From NCBI RefSeq assembly GCF_025464955.1, contig NZ_JAODNM010000124.1, forward strand, positions 124,001-188,000: a DNA stretch of 64,000 nt, given 5' to 3'. The notes below the pieces were generated by a model. It made no database searches and was not told where the DNA came from. It saw nothing but the letters and a program-made list of their open reading frames with translations. Below are positions 43,427 to 51,837 of the stretch, one piece after another. The translations under genes were made by a program, and so were the position numbers. The DNA comes from Amycolatopsis sp. Lineage in GTDB: Bacteria > Actinomycetota > Actinomycetes > Mycobacteriales > Pseudonocardiaceae. Numbering within the stretch: the first letter of the stretch is position 1; each line of letters opens with the position of its first letter.

Positions 43427-43677
43427 GCGCGCCGGACACGACCCACAAGGTCGGGAACCCACAGGTCACGCGTCCACCGCTCGTTAACAGTGCGGCTCGC
43501 CGAGCGCTCGCTATCAAACTGAAAGCTGCCTACGAAGCCGGAGCGACGACGACCAGTCTGGCCGCCGAACACGGGCTGGCTATGCACACCATCTGGCGGC
43601 TACTCAAAGAAGTGGACACCGCCATGCGGCGTACCGGGCCCGCGCGTCGTGAAAGGGACTACGGCGATGACCTCTGA
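43423..43677 (+). CDS. Small HTH protein (Hin/resolvase-tail-like)
   Basis: The 84-residue product contains an HTH of the type that ends serine recombinases (AAYEAGATTTSLAAEHGLAMHTIWRLLKEV, about residues 34-63). It overlaps the resolvase-like gene and the next resolvase-like gene. Together the genes resemble a recombinase split into domains; DNA binding is likely, recombination is not. Confidence 0.7.
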   Translation: MSAPDTTHKVGNPQVTRPPLVNSAARRALAIKLKAAYEAGATTTSLAAEHGLAMHTIWRLLKEVDTAMRRTGPARRERDYGDDL

Positions 43678-44083
43678 CGCCTTCCCACAGCTTCAGGTTC
43701 TCGCGAGCAAGCTGCTCCAGCTGCCCTTGGTCGACCCCCCGACCAGCGCCGAGATGGTCTACGGCTACGTCCGCACCAACACGGTGCAACCGGCGTACGT
43801 GGATGCGTGCGCCGACCTCCTGACCTGGTGGAGCTCGGCCATCGGACTGCGCCTCGGCACGGTCTTCCGCGACCACGGCGTTGCCGGAACGGCGCTCATC
43901 CGTCCCGGCTTCACCGGGCTGCTGGATGTGCTGCGACTGCCGCAGAGCGCCGGCGCGTTAGTGGTCGAGGGCTCGCACCTCTCCGGCTCGGCCGCGGTGG
44001 CCAAGCAGCTGAGCTCAGAAATCCGCCGTACCGCCTCCACGTTGCGCATCCTGGCTGACGAGCTCGCCGAGGTGACCGCGTGA
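43667..44083 (+). CDS. Second resolvase-like protein lacking catalytic Ser
   Basis: The 138-residue product has YGYVRTN where an active enzyme has YxRVS, and DHGVAGTALIRPGFTGLLDVL where resolvases have their D-box and R motif. The C-terminal helix resembles no known tail. The ATG at 43667 follows AAAGGGA; a GTG at 43649 is an alternative. It overlaps the HTH gene by 11 nt. Confidence 0.6.
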   Translation: MTSDAFPQLQVLASKLLQLPLVDPPTSAEMVYGYVRTNTVQPAYVDACADLLTWWSSAIGLRLGTVFRDHGVAGTALIRPGFTGLLDVLRLPQSAGALVVEGSHLSGSAAVAKQLSSEIRRTASTLRILADELAEVTA

Positions 44084-44385
44084 AGCAGCAGACGGGCGAG
44101 CTGGTCAACGCATTGCATTCGGTCAACCTGCATGTGCCCACGGTGGCTACCAGCTTGCTGGCCGGAACCTTGCCTGTCGCCAAGCAGCGCGAATTCGCCG
44201 GGCTACTCATTGAGCTGGGCAACTTGCTACACAGGCACGCCGACGACAGCCCGTCCGAGCCCCGGCACGCCCTACGCGACGAGGGCGACGAACACATGCG
44301 CCTGACCGGCACCATTGACAGCTCGTCCGTTCCGGATTGGCTGGTGTTGGAGTCCAACGACGGTGACGACCCTCCGGACCGGTGA
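44080..44385 (+). CDS. Hypothetical protein (101 aa) of mobile-element operon
   Basis: The product has a helical N-terminal half (VNALHSVNLHVPTVATSLL, REFAGLLIELGNLLHRHA) and an acidic, flexible end. It starts at GTG overlapping the previous stop and overlaps the next gene by 4 nt. No domain was recognised. Confidence 0.65.
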   Translation: MKQQTGELVNALHSVNLHVPTVATSLLAGTLPVAKQREFAGLLIELGNLLHRHADDSPSEPRHALRDEGDEHMRLTGTIDSSSVPDWLVLESNDGDDPPDR

Positions 44386-44741
44386 ACGGCTGGGCGGTCT
44401 GCGCCGTAGTGGTTATCGGGGGGCCGCTGTTGCTCCTCGTTCACTGGGCCGTCTCCGACTGGCTCCGGCAACGACGGCAGCGCCGCCTCATTGTCCACCA
44501 ACAGCCGGACTGGTCAGTGTCGGCGATCGTGGCGCGGGTGGAGCAGGAACGCGCCGACGAAGCAACGGCCTGGCCAACAGGAGATCCCGAAGTGACCGAA
44601 GTCCTACCAATGCTGCCGGTTGACGAGCAGCCATACGTCGGCCGCAAACCCAGCCCGTACCCCCGGCAACGGATGCCATTGCAGCCACCGGACACCGAGG
44701 TTATCCGGCAGGTACTGGACGGGTTGAAGCGGCTCGACTGA
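44382..44741 (+). CDS. Small membrane protein with proline-rich tail
   Basis: The 119-residue protein has one N-terminal membrane segment (about 4-26), a basic patch (RQRRQRRL) and a hydrophilic tail rich in Pro and Glu. It is the last of five overlapping genes. Function unknown; a membrane-anchored partner in an element-encoded complex is possible. Confidence 0.65.
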   Translation: MNGWAVCAVVVIGGPLLLLVHWAVSDWLRQRRQRRLIVHQQPDWSVSAIVARVEQERADEATAWPTGDPEVTEVLPMLPVDEQPYVGRKPSPYPRQRMPLQPPDTEVIRQVLDGLKRLD

Positions 44742-44979
44742 TCGTTCCCTGAATGACGCCCCAATGGCCTATGTCATCACGTTCTCTAGTCTCACCATGC
44801 CGACCGTTTCTTCAGTGGGGCATGGCTTCATGAGCCAGGCTCAGTGGTGGTCTTTACTGTTGAATTGGAACTAGAAGACATCGAAACCGGCTTGCAGGAG
44901 TTCCACAGCGTGTGCCGAATTCACAACGACGGCAATTAACTCACCGAACAATTTGCCTTAAAGACCTACCGGGAGATTC
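44742..44979. other. AT-richer gap with a possible coding remnant
   Basis: This region holds no clear full gene. A 31-codon frame at 44847-44939 reads FTVELELEDIETGLQEFHSV and resembles the end of a protein rather than a complete one. No strong hairpin was found. The base composition drops here and stays low to about 48.3 kb. Confidence 0.35.
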
Positions 44980-45045
44980 ATGAACAACAGTTGCAGTGGT
45001 CAATTGGGCAATGTTTGCGATTTCAATTCATGTGAGGTAAAATAG
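44980..45045 (+). CDS. Possible 21-aa cysteine-containing peptide
   Basis: The frame encodes MNNSCSGQLGNVCDFNSCEVK with a GGGAG ribosome site 4 nt upstream, and stops 2 nt before the HAD gene start. It may be a leader or a short peptide. Three Cys residues in 21 are unusual. Evidence is limited to position and the ribosome site. Confidence 0.3.
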   Translation: MNNSCSGQLGNVCDFNSCEVK

Positions 45046-45047
45046 TC

Positions 45048-45728
45048 GTGACGATGACGAGGGAAAAGGTGATAATTCTAGATGTTGACCACACGCTAAC
45101 GGTCCATAATTCATGGACCGAGCTTACGCGTGCATTGGGCGCTTCGACTGAAGATCACTTAGAATTACATAAAAGTCTGATTGATCATAAAATTGAACTA
45201 GACGAAGCTAATCGGCGGCTCGTCAGATTATGGCAACATACGGGAAAGGCAAATCGCGATTTTGTCGATCGCACGTTCCGGGAAATGCCATTGAAAACGG
45301 AAGCGAGGTTGCTCGTAGAGTGGTTAGCGCTGAACGGGTACCGCACATGTCTCATCTCTGGTTCAATGGATCGATACGTTAGCGCCGTGGCCGCTCATCT
45401 GGGCATTCAGGACTGGTTCGCTAATGGCCGACTCCTATTCGATGAACAAGACCAGCTCGTGGGACTTAAATACCGTCCGGACCAAAGTGTAGTTAAACTT
45501 GAACAGCTCAGAGAATTATGTGCTCATGTCCAGGTCGATACGACCGATACTGTCGTTGTTGGCGACGGTGAAAACGACCTCAATATCTTCAAAGAGACAC
45601 GCCGAGGAATTCTCGTCTCCACAAATCCAATTCCTGACTTGCAGCGCGCGGCCTGGATGATCGTACCTAACCTCCGCGACATACCGGCAATACTTGAAGC
45701 CAATTCTACCTCTCCAAGTACTCACTAA
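45048..45728 (+). CDS. HAD-superfamily phosphatase (phosphoserine-phosphatase-like)
   Basis: The 226-residue protein has DVDHTLT (nucleophile Asp12, Asp14), ISGSMD and GDGENDL, a full HAD type-I set with a helical cap. It would remove phosphate from a small metabolite. The GTG (or ATG 6 nt later) starts right after the 21-aa frame. Its end overlaps that of the convergent MiaA-like gene by 23 nt. Confidence 0.85.
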   Translation: MTMTREKVIILDVDHTLTVHNSWTELTRALGASTEDHLELHKSLIDHKIELDEANRRLVRLWQHTGKANRDFVDRTFREMPLKTEARLLVEWLALNGYRTCLISGSMDRYVSAVAAHLGIQDWFANGRLLFDEQDQLVGLKYRPDQSVVKLEQLRELCAHVQVDTTDTVVVGDGENDLNIFKETRRGILVSTNPIPDLQRAAWMIVPNLRDIPAILEANSTSPSTH

Positions 45729-46605
45729 TCAGTGTGCTCGCCTCTGCCATGTAGTCGCCAGAAGAATCCAGCCAATGAATATTCGAATCGCGTCGGAACC
45801 AGATGAGTTGCTTTCGTGAAAATTGATAGATGTTGGTAGCCAAGTTTTTAACCAGCTCGTCCTCGCTCTTGTAAACACCTTGTATGTACCGCAGCAAGTG
45901 TCTGTACTCAAGCCCTAGCGAATCCAACGTGGCTGGGCTTACACCGGAATCAAGGAGGTCCACGGCCTCCTCAACCATGCCTTCCGTCATACGTCTGGTC
46001 AGTCGCGCGTAAATGCGTTCCCGTAGCACTTCGGGCGGCCACGTAAGACCCAATGCCAGTACAGTGTATCGCGGTTCAGGTGCGTATTGCTCGGAGTAGC
46101 GAACCCCGCCTGCGCTAAGCTCCAATGCTCTAACTATCCGCCTTGTGTTGCGTCGGTCTATAAGCTCAGTAGCCTTAGGGTCAACTGCTGAAAGTCGCTC
46201 CCAAAGGTCGCTTTCACTCATCCCCTCTAACTCAGCCCGCAGCGCAGGGTTCGGAGCTACGTCTAGCAGCCTGTATCCTTGCGTAACCGCAGTTACATAC
46301 AGGCCGGTGCCCCCTACAAGAAATGGGGTAGACCCTTCGGCTTGGACATCATCGATTGTTTGGTACGCCAACCTTTGATAGTCCGCCAAAGAGAAAGTCA
46401 CGTCTAGATCAACGACATCGATCAGATGATGTGGGATTCCGCGCATTTCAGCTTCTGTCAGCTTGCCGGACCCCAGATCTAAACGACGGTAAACCTGTCG
46501 CGAATCTGCCGATATCACCTGGCCATTGAAGCGCTCTGCCAGATCAACACCAAGACTACTCTTGCCGGACGCATTAGTTCCGACAACGGCAACAATTTTC
46601 ACCAT
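45706..46605 (-). CDS. MiaA-like dimethylallyltransferase, divergent copy
   Basis: The 299-residue protein has P-loop GTNASGKSS and the MiaA block ISADSRQVYRRLDLGSGKLT, with conserved Arg in YARLTRRM and the LGLEYRHLLRYIQG helix. MiaA adds a dimethylallyl group to adenosine 37 of tRNA. Here GSGK replaces the usual GTAK, and the gene sits in a low-GC accessory region rather than next to hflX or dapF. It could act on tRNA or on a nucleotide as in cytokinin synthesis. Confidence 0.8.
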   Translation of the reverse strand: MVKIVAVVGTNASGKSSLGVDLAERFNGQVISADSRQVYRRLDLGSGKLTEAEMRGIPHHLIDVVDLDVTFSLADYQRLAYQTIDDVQAEGSTPFLVGGTGLYVTAVTQGYRLLDVAPNPALRAELEGMSESDLWERLSAVDPKATELIDRRNTRRIVRALELSAGGVRYSEQYAPEPRYTVLALGLTWPPEVLRERIYARLTRRMTEGMVEEAVDLLDSGVSPATLDSLGLEYRHLLRYIQGVYKSEDELVKNLATNIYQFSRKQLIWFRRDSNIHWLDSSGDYMAEASTLISEYLER

Positions 46606-46647
46606 TCAAGTTCCATACTGTCAGTTGGATTTAGTACCACGAGAATC

Positions 46648-47943
46648 TTAATCTGCATTCCGCTTGGAAGTAATTCTCCAAAGATTGGCCAAGCCTGGGT
46701 TAAATCGCGCAGCTAGTATCATGTCTACCAACTTGTCTTTCTTTGGGTCCACAAATATTTGCTTTAAGACGGATGCGCCACCAATTCCTTCAAGAACCGA
46801 CGCGCCTGCAATGTGACCCAGCCACCCTCCCAGGGCCGGGCTACCAACCTTCAACATCACTTGGATCGAACTTTCAACTCTTCGAGCTTTCCTTACAAAC
46901 TGCGCGGACGACAACTCTTTCGCGGCGACAGAAATCTCTTTTTGAAGATCGGACGCGCGATCTAGCATTTCCCGATGACCAAGGTGGGACGCTTTAGATG
47001 CCTTGCTGACCTTGTTCGCTTTAGACTCAAAATAGCTCATAGCCCTGCGCAGTCTTACGCTATGGCCAGATTGATGGAAGTCAATGATGGCACTAGCATC
47101 CATGGTCCTAACCTTAAATCCAAGCCCATTCAAGAGGAGGGGCAAGGTGTCGGGTATAACGCGAACCATAGTCTTATCGCGAGCAAAGTCGAGTCCAGCG
47201 AAGATGCTCGCCTCGTTTGCAAAGAACTGTCGGTCGTAGTTTGCGGTTCCACCCAAGCCAAACAACGTCGGATACGTTCGAATCTCGTTAGCCAAAAACA
47301 GTCGTTGAGCTATGTCGCCAGCGCTGGCCAGTCCTGAAAATGAGTCGGCAATCTCGCCCTCGCCGAAGATCCACAGGTCCGCGTAGTTAATAAGAATTTC
47401 CCGTTTGATTCGATTGGTAAGATCATCACGTGACAGTTCGGGGTGGTATGCAGAATACTTCGTACGCAATGGTTGCCATGCCGCCATCTCTGCAACGGGA
47501 AGCGGGCAATGAGCCTCAATAAGCGTATCCCCGAGATTTAGTCGTTCGAGCAGTGCGGCGCCTCTTGGATACAAAGCTGGCGGCTGGGTCTCAAGAAGTG
47601 GTTCAAAATGCGGCCTACCATAGTCAATCGCTCGACCGATAATTGGCTGAACGATACCCGCACGAGCTAATTCGACAACCGTGTCGAGCGAAAGGCCCCA
47701 GCGCTGCTCTAGCGCTTTCTGCGGGGCGGATGGAACATAGACGACTGTCTTATCGTACAGAAAGATGAGAAATGCCAGAGGGATCGGGGTTCTGGCGTAC
47801 GCGGTCTGCTTTACTATTTGAATATCAGGATACAGATCTTCGGGTCCTGATATGTACCCGCGTTGAACAGTCTCATACCCCTCCGAGAGCACCAGAGACG
47901 CTTGCTCGTCGTCGTAGGCGGCCAGTTTTCTGTCCCTGCTCAC
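46648..47943 (-). CDS. Unknown protein (431 aa)
   Basis: The product has no recognised domain. Its N-terminal part is mixed alpha/beta, a middle helical stretch carries KANKVSKASKASHLGHREMLDRA, and a weakly hydrophobic Gly-rich segment (SPALGGWLGHIAGASVLEGIGG) lies near residue 385. It starts at GTG overlapping the 131-aa gene (GTGA) and is followed by the MiaA-like gene in the same direction, so the three may form one operon. Confidence 0.7.
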   Translation of the reverse strand: MSRDRKLAAYDDEQASLVLSEGYETVQRGYISGPEDLYPDIQIVKQTAYARTPIPLAFLIFLYDKTVVYVPSAPQKALEQRWGLSLDTVVELARAGIVQPIIGRAIDYGRPHFEPLLETQPPALYPRGAALLERLNLGDTLIEAHCPLPVAEMAAWQPLRTKYSAYHPELSRDDLTNRIKREILINYADLWIFGEGEIADSFSGLASAGDIAQRLFLANEIRTYPTLFGLGGTANYDRQFFANEASIFAGLDFARDKTMVRVIPDTLPLLLNGLGFKVRTMDASAIIDFHQSGHSVRLRRAMSYFESKANKVSKASKASHLGHREMLDRASDLQKEISVAAKELSSAQFVRKARRVESSIQVMLKVGSPALGGWLGHIAGASVLEGIGGASVLKQIFVDPKKDKLVDMILAARFNPGLANLWRITSKRNAD

Positions 47944-48335
47944 GATCGCATATCTTTCGACTCAAACTCGATATGTGAATCATCAGGATAGAAGGTTGCG
48001 GTCAAGTCAGGTTTAGAGGTACTGATCGTCACGGTCGGCGCCAGAGTTATACCAGGAACCCCTTGCATGTAGTAGGCGACAACATGGATAAGCGCTTCTA
48101 GTTCAACTTGATGCGCCTCATTATCACCAGGATATTCTTCCGAAACTTCCAATTCAAACTGACTGTTGGTGGATATGCGAGCTTCGCGGACGAGTCCGTC
48201 AGTTATGCTGAATCCGACTTCGCCACACGAGATCCATTGATCGTCATCAACGGCCGATGGCCACTCGATGATCGCGCGATTCTGCACCTCGCCGTCAGCT
48301 TGCGGTATTCTCAGAACCGCGAACTCAGCAAGCAT
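47940..48335 (-). CDS. Unknown protein (131 aa) coupled to 431-aa gene
   Basis: The 131-residue product is acidic and beta-rich (FAVLRIPQADGEVQNRAIIEW, EVGFSITDGLVREARIS, TATFYPDDSHIEFE). AGGGG lies before the ATG. It overlaps the following gene by 4 nt and may be its binding partner, antitoxin or chaperone. No family was recognised. Confidence 0.7.
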   Translation of the reverse strand: MLAEFAVLRIPQADGEVQNRAIIEWPSAVDDDQWISCGEVGFSITDGLVREARISTNSQFELEVSEEYPGDNEAHQVELEALIHVVAYYMQGVPGITLAPTVTISTSKPDLTATFYPDDSHIEFESKDMRS

Positions 48336-48674
48336 GTTTACCCCTAAGAAGGGTCGTCGGGAAGCTTCGGACAGCCGATGTTACGCGACGACAGAGCACC
48401 CTGCGCGCGCACGTTGACCAGTATGCTCAACGCACGTTGAATTACATGCGGCGCTGGGTGCAGCGGCGTAGCGTCCTTCGGTGTCTGTACTAGGTTGGTC
48501 GACCGCGGGCTCGTCGTCGCAATCCATCCCCCAACTGCTCCTGGGTGACGGGGCTTACAACCAGCGTGAACCGCTTCCGACGTCGCGGCTCGTGGCTACA
48601 CTAAGCGCACGGGATGACACGCAGACGAGACATAAGGAGCGCGAGCGCGGGGGCGCAGCGGTTAGGGGGAGATC
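48336..48674. promoter_or_regulatory. Divergent promoter region with inverted repeat
   Basis: This 339-bp gap separates the unknown operon from the SAV_915/WXG operon. It contains the dyad TCAACGCACGTTGA at 48427-48440 and a second GCACGTTGA at 48409-48417, a possible operator. TACACT near 48597 could be a -10 box for the rightward operon. No gene was supported. Confidence 0.45.
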
Positions 48675-49355
48675 GTGACCACCGGAGGGGACGCCGCTGG
48701 TGCTCGGCATGCACTGGTTCGGCTTGATGACGCACCCGACCGACTACCCGAGTTGCTGTTTGTGCTGGTGACGCCGCCGGAAGGTGGACAACCGGGCGGG
48801 GTCGAGGTGCGACGCACAGCCCGCCAGGACAAGGCCGTTATCGCGTACAGCAGGATCGATCTGCTGGTCGGTGCCTGCGGAGCCGGGCAGCCGTGGGTGC
48901 AGGTCACCAGGGACCAGCTGATCGCGTTTTGCGAGGAGTTGAAGGTCGGCACGATCACGCTGGACGCGGTGGTTGACGTGACGCCCCGTTATCCAGAGGT
49001 GGATAGCCGAGAGCTGCCGCCGCTCGAGCCGATGGAGCCGCTCGAAGAACACGACGACCTGCTGTACGTGCCGTCGCGGCCGGTGAAAGAAGGCCAGTAC
49101 GGAGTGGAGCTGGAGCTGCAACCCGATACCGGGGGACGGCCTCTGCTCATGGCGTACACCTCAGCTCAGCTGCTCGCCGCCGGGTGCGGCGAGTTCCAGC
49201 CGTGGGTCGCGATCCGCGTCGACGACATCGAGGAGATCGTCGACGAATCCGGCGCGCGCGGCGTACTGATCAACCCCGTGCTGGCTGAAGAGTCGCGGCA
49301 CGCCGGGCCTGTGCACGACTGGAACCGACGCTCACTAACTGGAGGGAACCAATGA
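48675..49355 (+). CDS. SAV_915/SseB-like protein
   Basis: The 226-residue protein contains two copies of an SseB-like fold: one ends VIAYSRIDLLVGACGAGQPWVQV, the second ends LLMAYTSAQLLAAGCGEFQPWVAI. Such proteins accompany ESX/WXG gene clusters in actinobacteria. It starts at GTG with GGGGGAG upstream and overlaps the next gene by 4 nt. Confidence 0.78.
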   Translation: MTTGGDAAGARHALVRLDDAPDRLPELLFVLVTPPEGGQPGGVEVRRTARQDKAVIAYSRIDLLVGACGAGQPWVQVTRDQLIAFCEELKVGTITLDAVVDVTPRYPEVDSRELPPLEPMEPLEEHDDLLYVPSRPVKEGQYGVELELQPDTGGRPLLMAYTSAQLLAAGCGEFQPWVAIRVDDIEEIVDESGARGVLINPVLAEESRHAGPVHDWNRRSLTGGNQ

Positions 49356-49696
49356 CCGGCCCATACGGCGAAGGCGGCGGCTACAGCTACACGGCCGGAG
49401 CACTCAATTCCCTTGCCGGGCAGCTCAACGACGGTGCGCAAGCACTCGACAACGTCGCTTCCCGCGCGGTGAACGCCGTCGACGCCGGGGCCTCGTCCGC
49501 CGCTGTCGGCACGGTCCTGTCCGACATCATCCAGATGGCCACTGCCGCAGCTGGAGCCATGGGCGGAACAGCGAGCCGAGTGCACTCCGCGAACGGGTCT
49601 TACGACGATATCGAGAACAGCAACGCCGGACAGATGAAGCTCAACGCGGACAACGACACCCCGGACAGCCGTCTTCAAGACGGCGTCCACGGATAA
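49352..49696 (+). CDS. WXG-like ESX-type helical protein
   Basis: The 114-residue protein is Ala/Gly rich and predicted helical (LNSLAGQLNDGAQALDNVASRAVNAV and a second helix), in the size range of ESX substrates. No obvious WXG triad is seen. It lies between the SAV_915-like gene and the large WXG protein. It may be a secretion partner or chaperone for the latter. Confidence 0.65.
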   Translation: MTGPYGEGGGYSYTAGALNSLAGQLNDGAQALDNVASRAVNAVDAGASSAAVGTVLSDIIQMATAAAGAMGGTASRVHSANGSYDDIENSNAGQMKLNADNDTPDSRLQDGVHG

Positions 49697-49705
49697 CGGG
49701 GCGAC

Positions 49706-50941
49706 ATGGGACAGGCACTCAACACCACCGTCAACGGCAGCTCCGGCACCTGCATCGCTGCCGCCGATTGGCTGCACACCGTGGCCGACGCCGGCCACCA
49801 CGCCGCAGGCTGTGTCCGCAGCGCCAACACCACAGCCGAAGCCGGATGGCAAGGACCAGCAAGTCAGGCCTTCGCGGACGCGATCAACCATGTCGATGTG
49901 GTGTCCGACGAGATGGCGACCTGGGCATCCAACACCGAACGCGGACTGCGCGACTTCGCGTCGTCGCTGGACGCGGTGGTCGCGCAGATGCAGGACGCCC
50001 TCACCAAGGCCGCCGCCGGAAAGCTCGCAGTTCAGGGCCCCTTTATCGTTGAGCCTGATCCCGTGGCGATGCCGCAGCCGGGTACCCCGGCCAAGGTCTG
50101 TATGGCGAACAACGTCGTCGGGATCGTCGGGACCTACCAGGGCGACATCAAGGTCTACAACGGCCTGGTGGCCGACTACAACGCCAAGATCGCCGTCTAC
50201 AACACCTGCAAAGCGATCGTCGACGCGGCCCGCACCACCGAAGGCAACGCCCACGACGCCCTCCAACAGGCGCTCCAGCCACCCCCTGAGGGGCCACAGA
50301 TCAACGCCTACAAGCTGGGCAACACCACCATCTCGCGTGTCAACGGGTACATCAAGAGCTTCGAGAACCCGCGCATGGAGAACCTGCTCAAGGCAGGCAG
50401 GGCTGAAACCAACGCCCAGTTCTTCGAGGGGTGGGCCAACGGCGCGCTGACCACCTTGAGCGCCGACGACAAGGGACTCCTGCAGTGGGCTGCGGACAAT
50501 TCGCGCGGCAACAAATTCGGCTACGAAGCTCGTGCGCAGGAGTACGGCAAGTACGTTGCCACCGTCCCGCAGGGCGTGCGGGACCTCATCTCGGCCTACC
50601 CTGGCAAAGGGAAGTATGCAATGCTCCCCGCCGACGCGGGCATTGAACTGCAAGCTGGGCAAAAACTCCTCAAGGGTCTGCCCTACGTCGGGAGCCTGCT
50701 CACGATAGGCACCGAGGCTTTCGGGGCCTACAAGGGTGAGCAGACCTGGGCGCATGCCGCGGCCAGTACCGGCGGTGTCATCGGTGGTGGGATACTCGGT
50801 GCGGCGGGTGCCAGCGCGGCCGCCGGAGCAATCTACGGTTCGCCACTCGGCCCGGTCGGCTCGTTCGTGGTCGGCACGGCCGGCGGGATCGCTGGAGCGA
50901 TCGGCGGCCAGGCGGTCGTGGACTGGCTGGTGCCCCATTAA
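49706..50941 (+). CDS. Large WXG100-type secreted protein with glycine-zipper end
   Basis: The 411-residue protein has an N-terminal helical hairpin with AGWQGPASQAFADAI, the WXG motif of ESX substrates (about residues 48-62), then a linker and a central domain (residues 190-300). The C-terminal hydrophobic segment (GGVIGGGILGAAGASAAAGAIYG, then VVGTAGGIAGAIGGQAVVDW) resembles a membrane-inserting glycine zipper. It may be a secreted pore-forming effector; no enzymatic motif was recognised. The next gene encodes a membrane protein that may be its immunity partner. Confidence 0.72.
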   Translation: MGQALNTTVNGSSGTCIAAADWLHTVADAGHHAAGCVRSANTTAEAGWQGPASQAFADAINHVDVVSDEMATWASNTERGLRDFASSLDAVVAQMQDALTKAAAGKLAVQGPFIVEPDPVAMPQPGTPAKVCMANNVVGIVGTYQGDIKVYNGLVADYNAKIAVYNTCKAIVDAARTTEGNAHDALQQALQPPPEGPQINAYKLGNTTISRVNGYIKSFENPRMENLLKAGRAETNAQFFEGWANGALTTLSADDKGLLQWAADNSRGNKFGYEARAQEYGKYVATVPQGVRDLISAYPGKGKYAMLPADAGIELQAGQKLLKGLPYVGSLLTIGTEAFGAYKGEQTWAHAAASTGGVIGGGILGAAGASAAAGAIYGSPLGPVGSFVVGTAGGIAGAIGGQAVVDWLVPH

Positions 50942-50959
50942 CAGCGAAAGGCCAACACG

Positions 50960-51682
50960 GTGACGGACCCGTCGCGAAACGCAGACAACCCGTACAGCGG
51001 TGACCAGCTACCACCCCGACCTGACCCCCACACCGGACAGCCGTTCCCGCCGCACGGGCTGAGCTACATGGGTGGGCCGGAGACCGACCGGTTCGACGAC
51101 CCGCGCCGTGAGACGAGACTGTCCCGCAAACCCGAGCCACCGCCCGGTCTAGGTCCGGTGCTGGCCTGGTACCAAGTAAGTCGTGGCGGCAAGGTGATGA
51201 ACGTGCTGATCGGGTTCCTTGGGATGCTCCTCATGGTCGCCGTGATCTCCCTGACCGCCGGTGCTGGCCTATCCGGGTTCACGGCCTGGCCGATGTGGAT
51301 TCTTATTGTGGTCGGCACTGTCCTGACGACCAGCCCGTTCAGCTACTTCACTTACTCGGCGGGGGCGGACTGGCTCCTGGTGGAGCGGGTCCGCTGGGGA
51401 GTGCGGAAGCGGGGTTGGGTAGATCTGTACGAGCTGAAGCGGATCGACGCGTCCTTCGGTGGCACCACCTTCCATCTTTGGCTGTTCGACAAGGATTTGG
51501 GCTTCAGTCGCAGTTTCCAAGAACTTCAGCAGGATCGACGCATCTGGGACCTCGTCTACAACGGCATCCTGCATTCGGTCGCAGGCGGTGCCGAGCCGAG
51601 CAAGCAGGCCATCGGCATCCTCAAGCTGAATGAGACTCCGGCGCTACGGTTGCGGGAATCTGCACGATCTTCCGAGGAGTAG
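50960..51682 (+). CDS. Two-TM membrane protein, possible immunity partner
   Basis: The 240-residue protein has a Pro/Arg-rich cytoplasmic N-terminus (about 1-78), two hydrophobic segments (about 82-104 and 112-131) and a C-terminal soluble domain with ADWLLVERVRWGVRKRGWVDLYELKR. It starts at GTG 18 nt after the WXG protein with GAAAGG. A PH-like or cytoplasmic regulatory domain is possible. Immunity is inference. Confidence 0.65.
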   Translation: MTDPSRNADNPYSGDQLPPRPDPHTGQPFPPHGLSYMGGPETDRFDDPRRETRLSRKPEPPPGLGPVLAWYQVSRGGKVMNVLIGFLGMLLMVAVISLTAGAGLSGFTAWPMWILIVVGTVLTTSPFSYFTYSAGADWLLVERVRWGVRKRGWVDLYELKRIDASFGGTTFHLWLFDKDLGFSRSFQELQQDRRIWDLVYNGILHSVAGGAEPSKQAIGILKLNETPALRLRESARSSEE

Positions 51683-51814
51683 CCCGAAACCCGCGACCAG
51701 CAATGAGATGTGCGCTGAGCTGGCGGGAAGGCGAGCAGGAGTTCGCATCGAAGTGAAGGTGACTGGAGCACGTTAGTTGACTGAAGGCCTGATGGAATGG
51801 TCGCACGCGCGCCG

Positions 51815-51832
51815 CGGCATCCCAGAATGCCG
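51815..51832. terminator. Short hairpin between convergent genes
   Basis: CGGCAT (51815-51820) pairs with ATGCCG (51827-51832) around a 6-nt loop, immediately before the leftward STAND gene end at 51838. Weak on its own, but its position suits a terminator. Confidence 0.35.
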
Positions 51833-51837
51833 ATCGA

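Noticed and set aside
46145-46378. Short plus-strand frame inside the MiaA-like gene
   Set aside because: The minus-strand MiaA-like protein has a P-loop and family motifs; the short frame has none.
48481-48678. 65-codon frame before the SAV_915-like gene
   Set aside because: Overlaps the probable promoter and has low-complexity Ser/Arg content; not supported as a gene.
49166-50938. 590-codon minus-strand frame under the WXG genes
   Set aside because: Low-complexity shadow; plus-strand genes have ribosome sites, 4-nt overlaps and a WXG motif.
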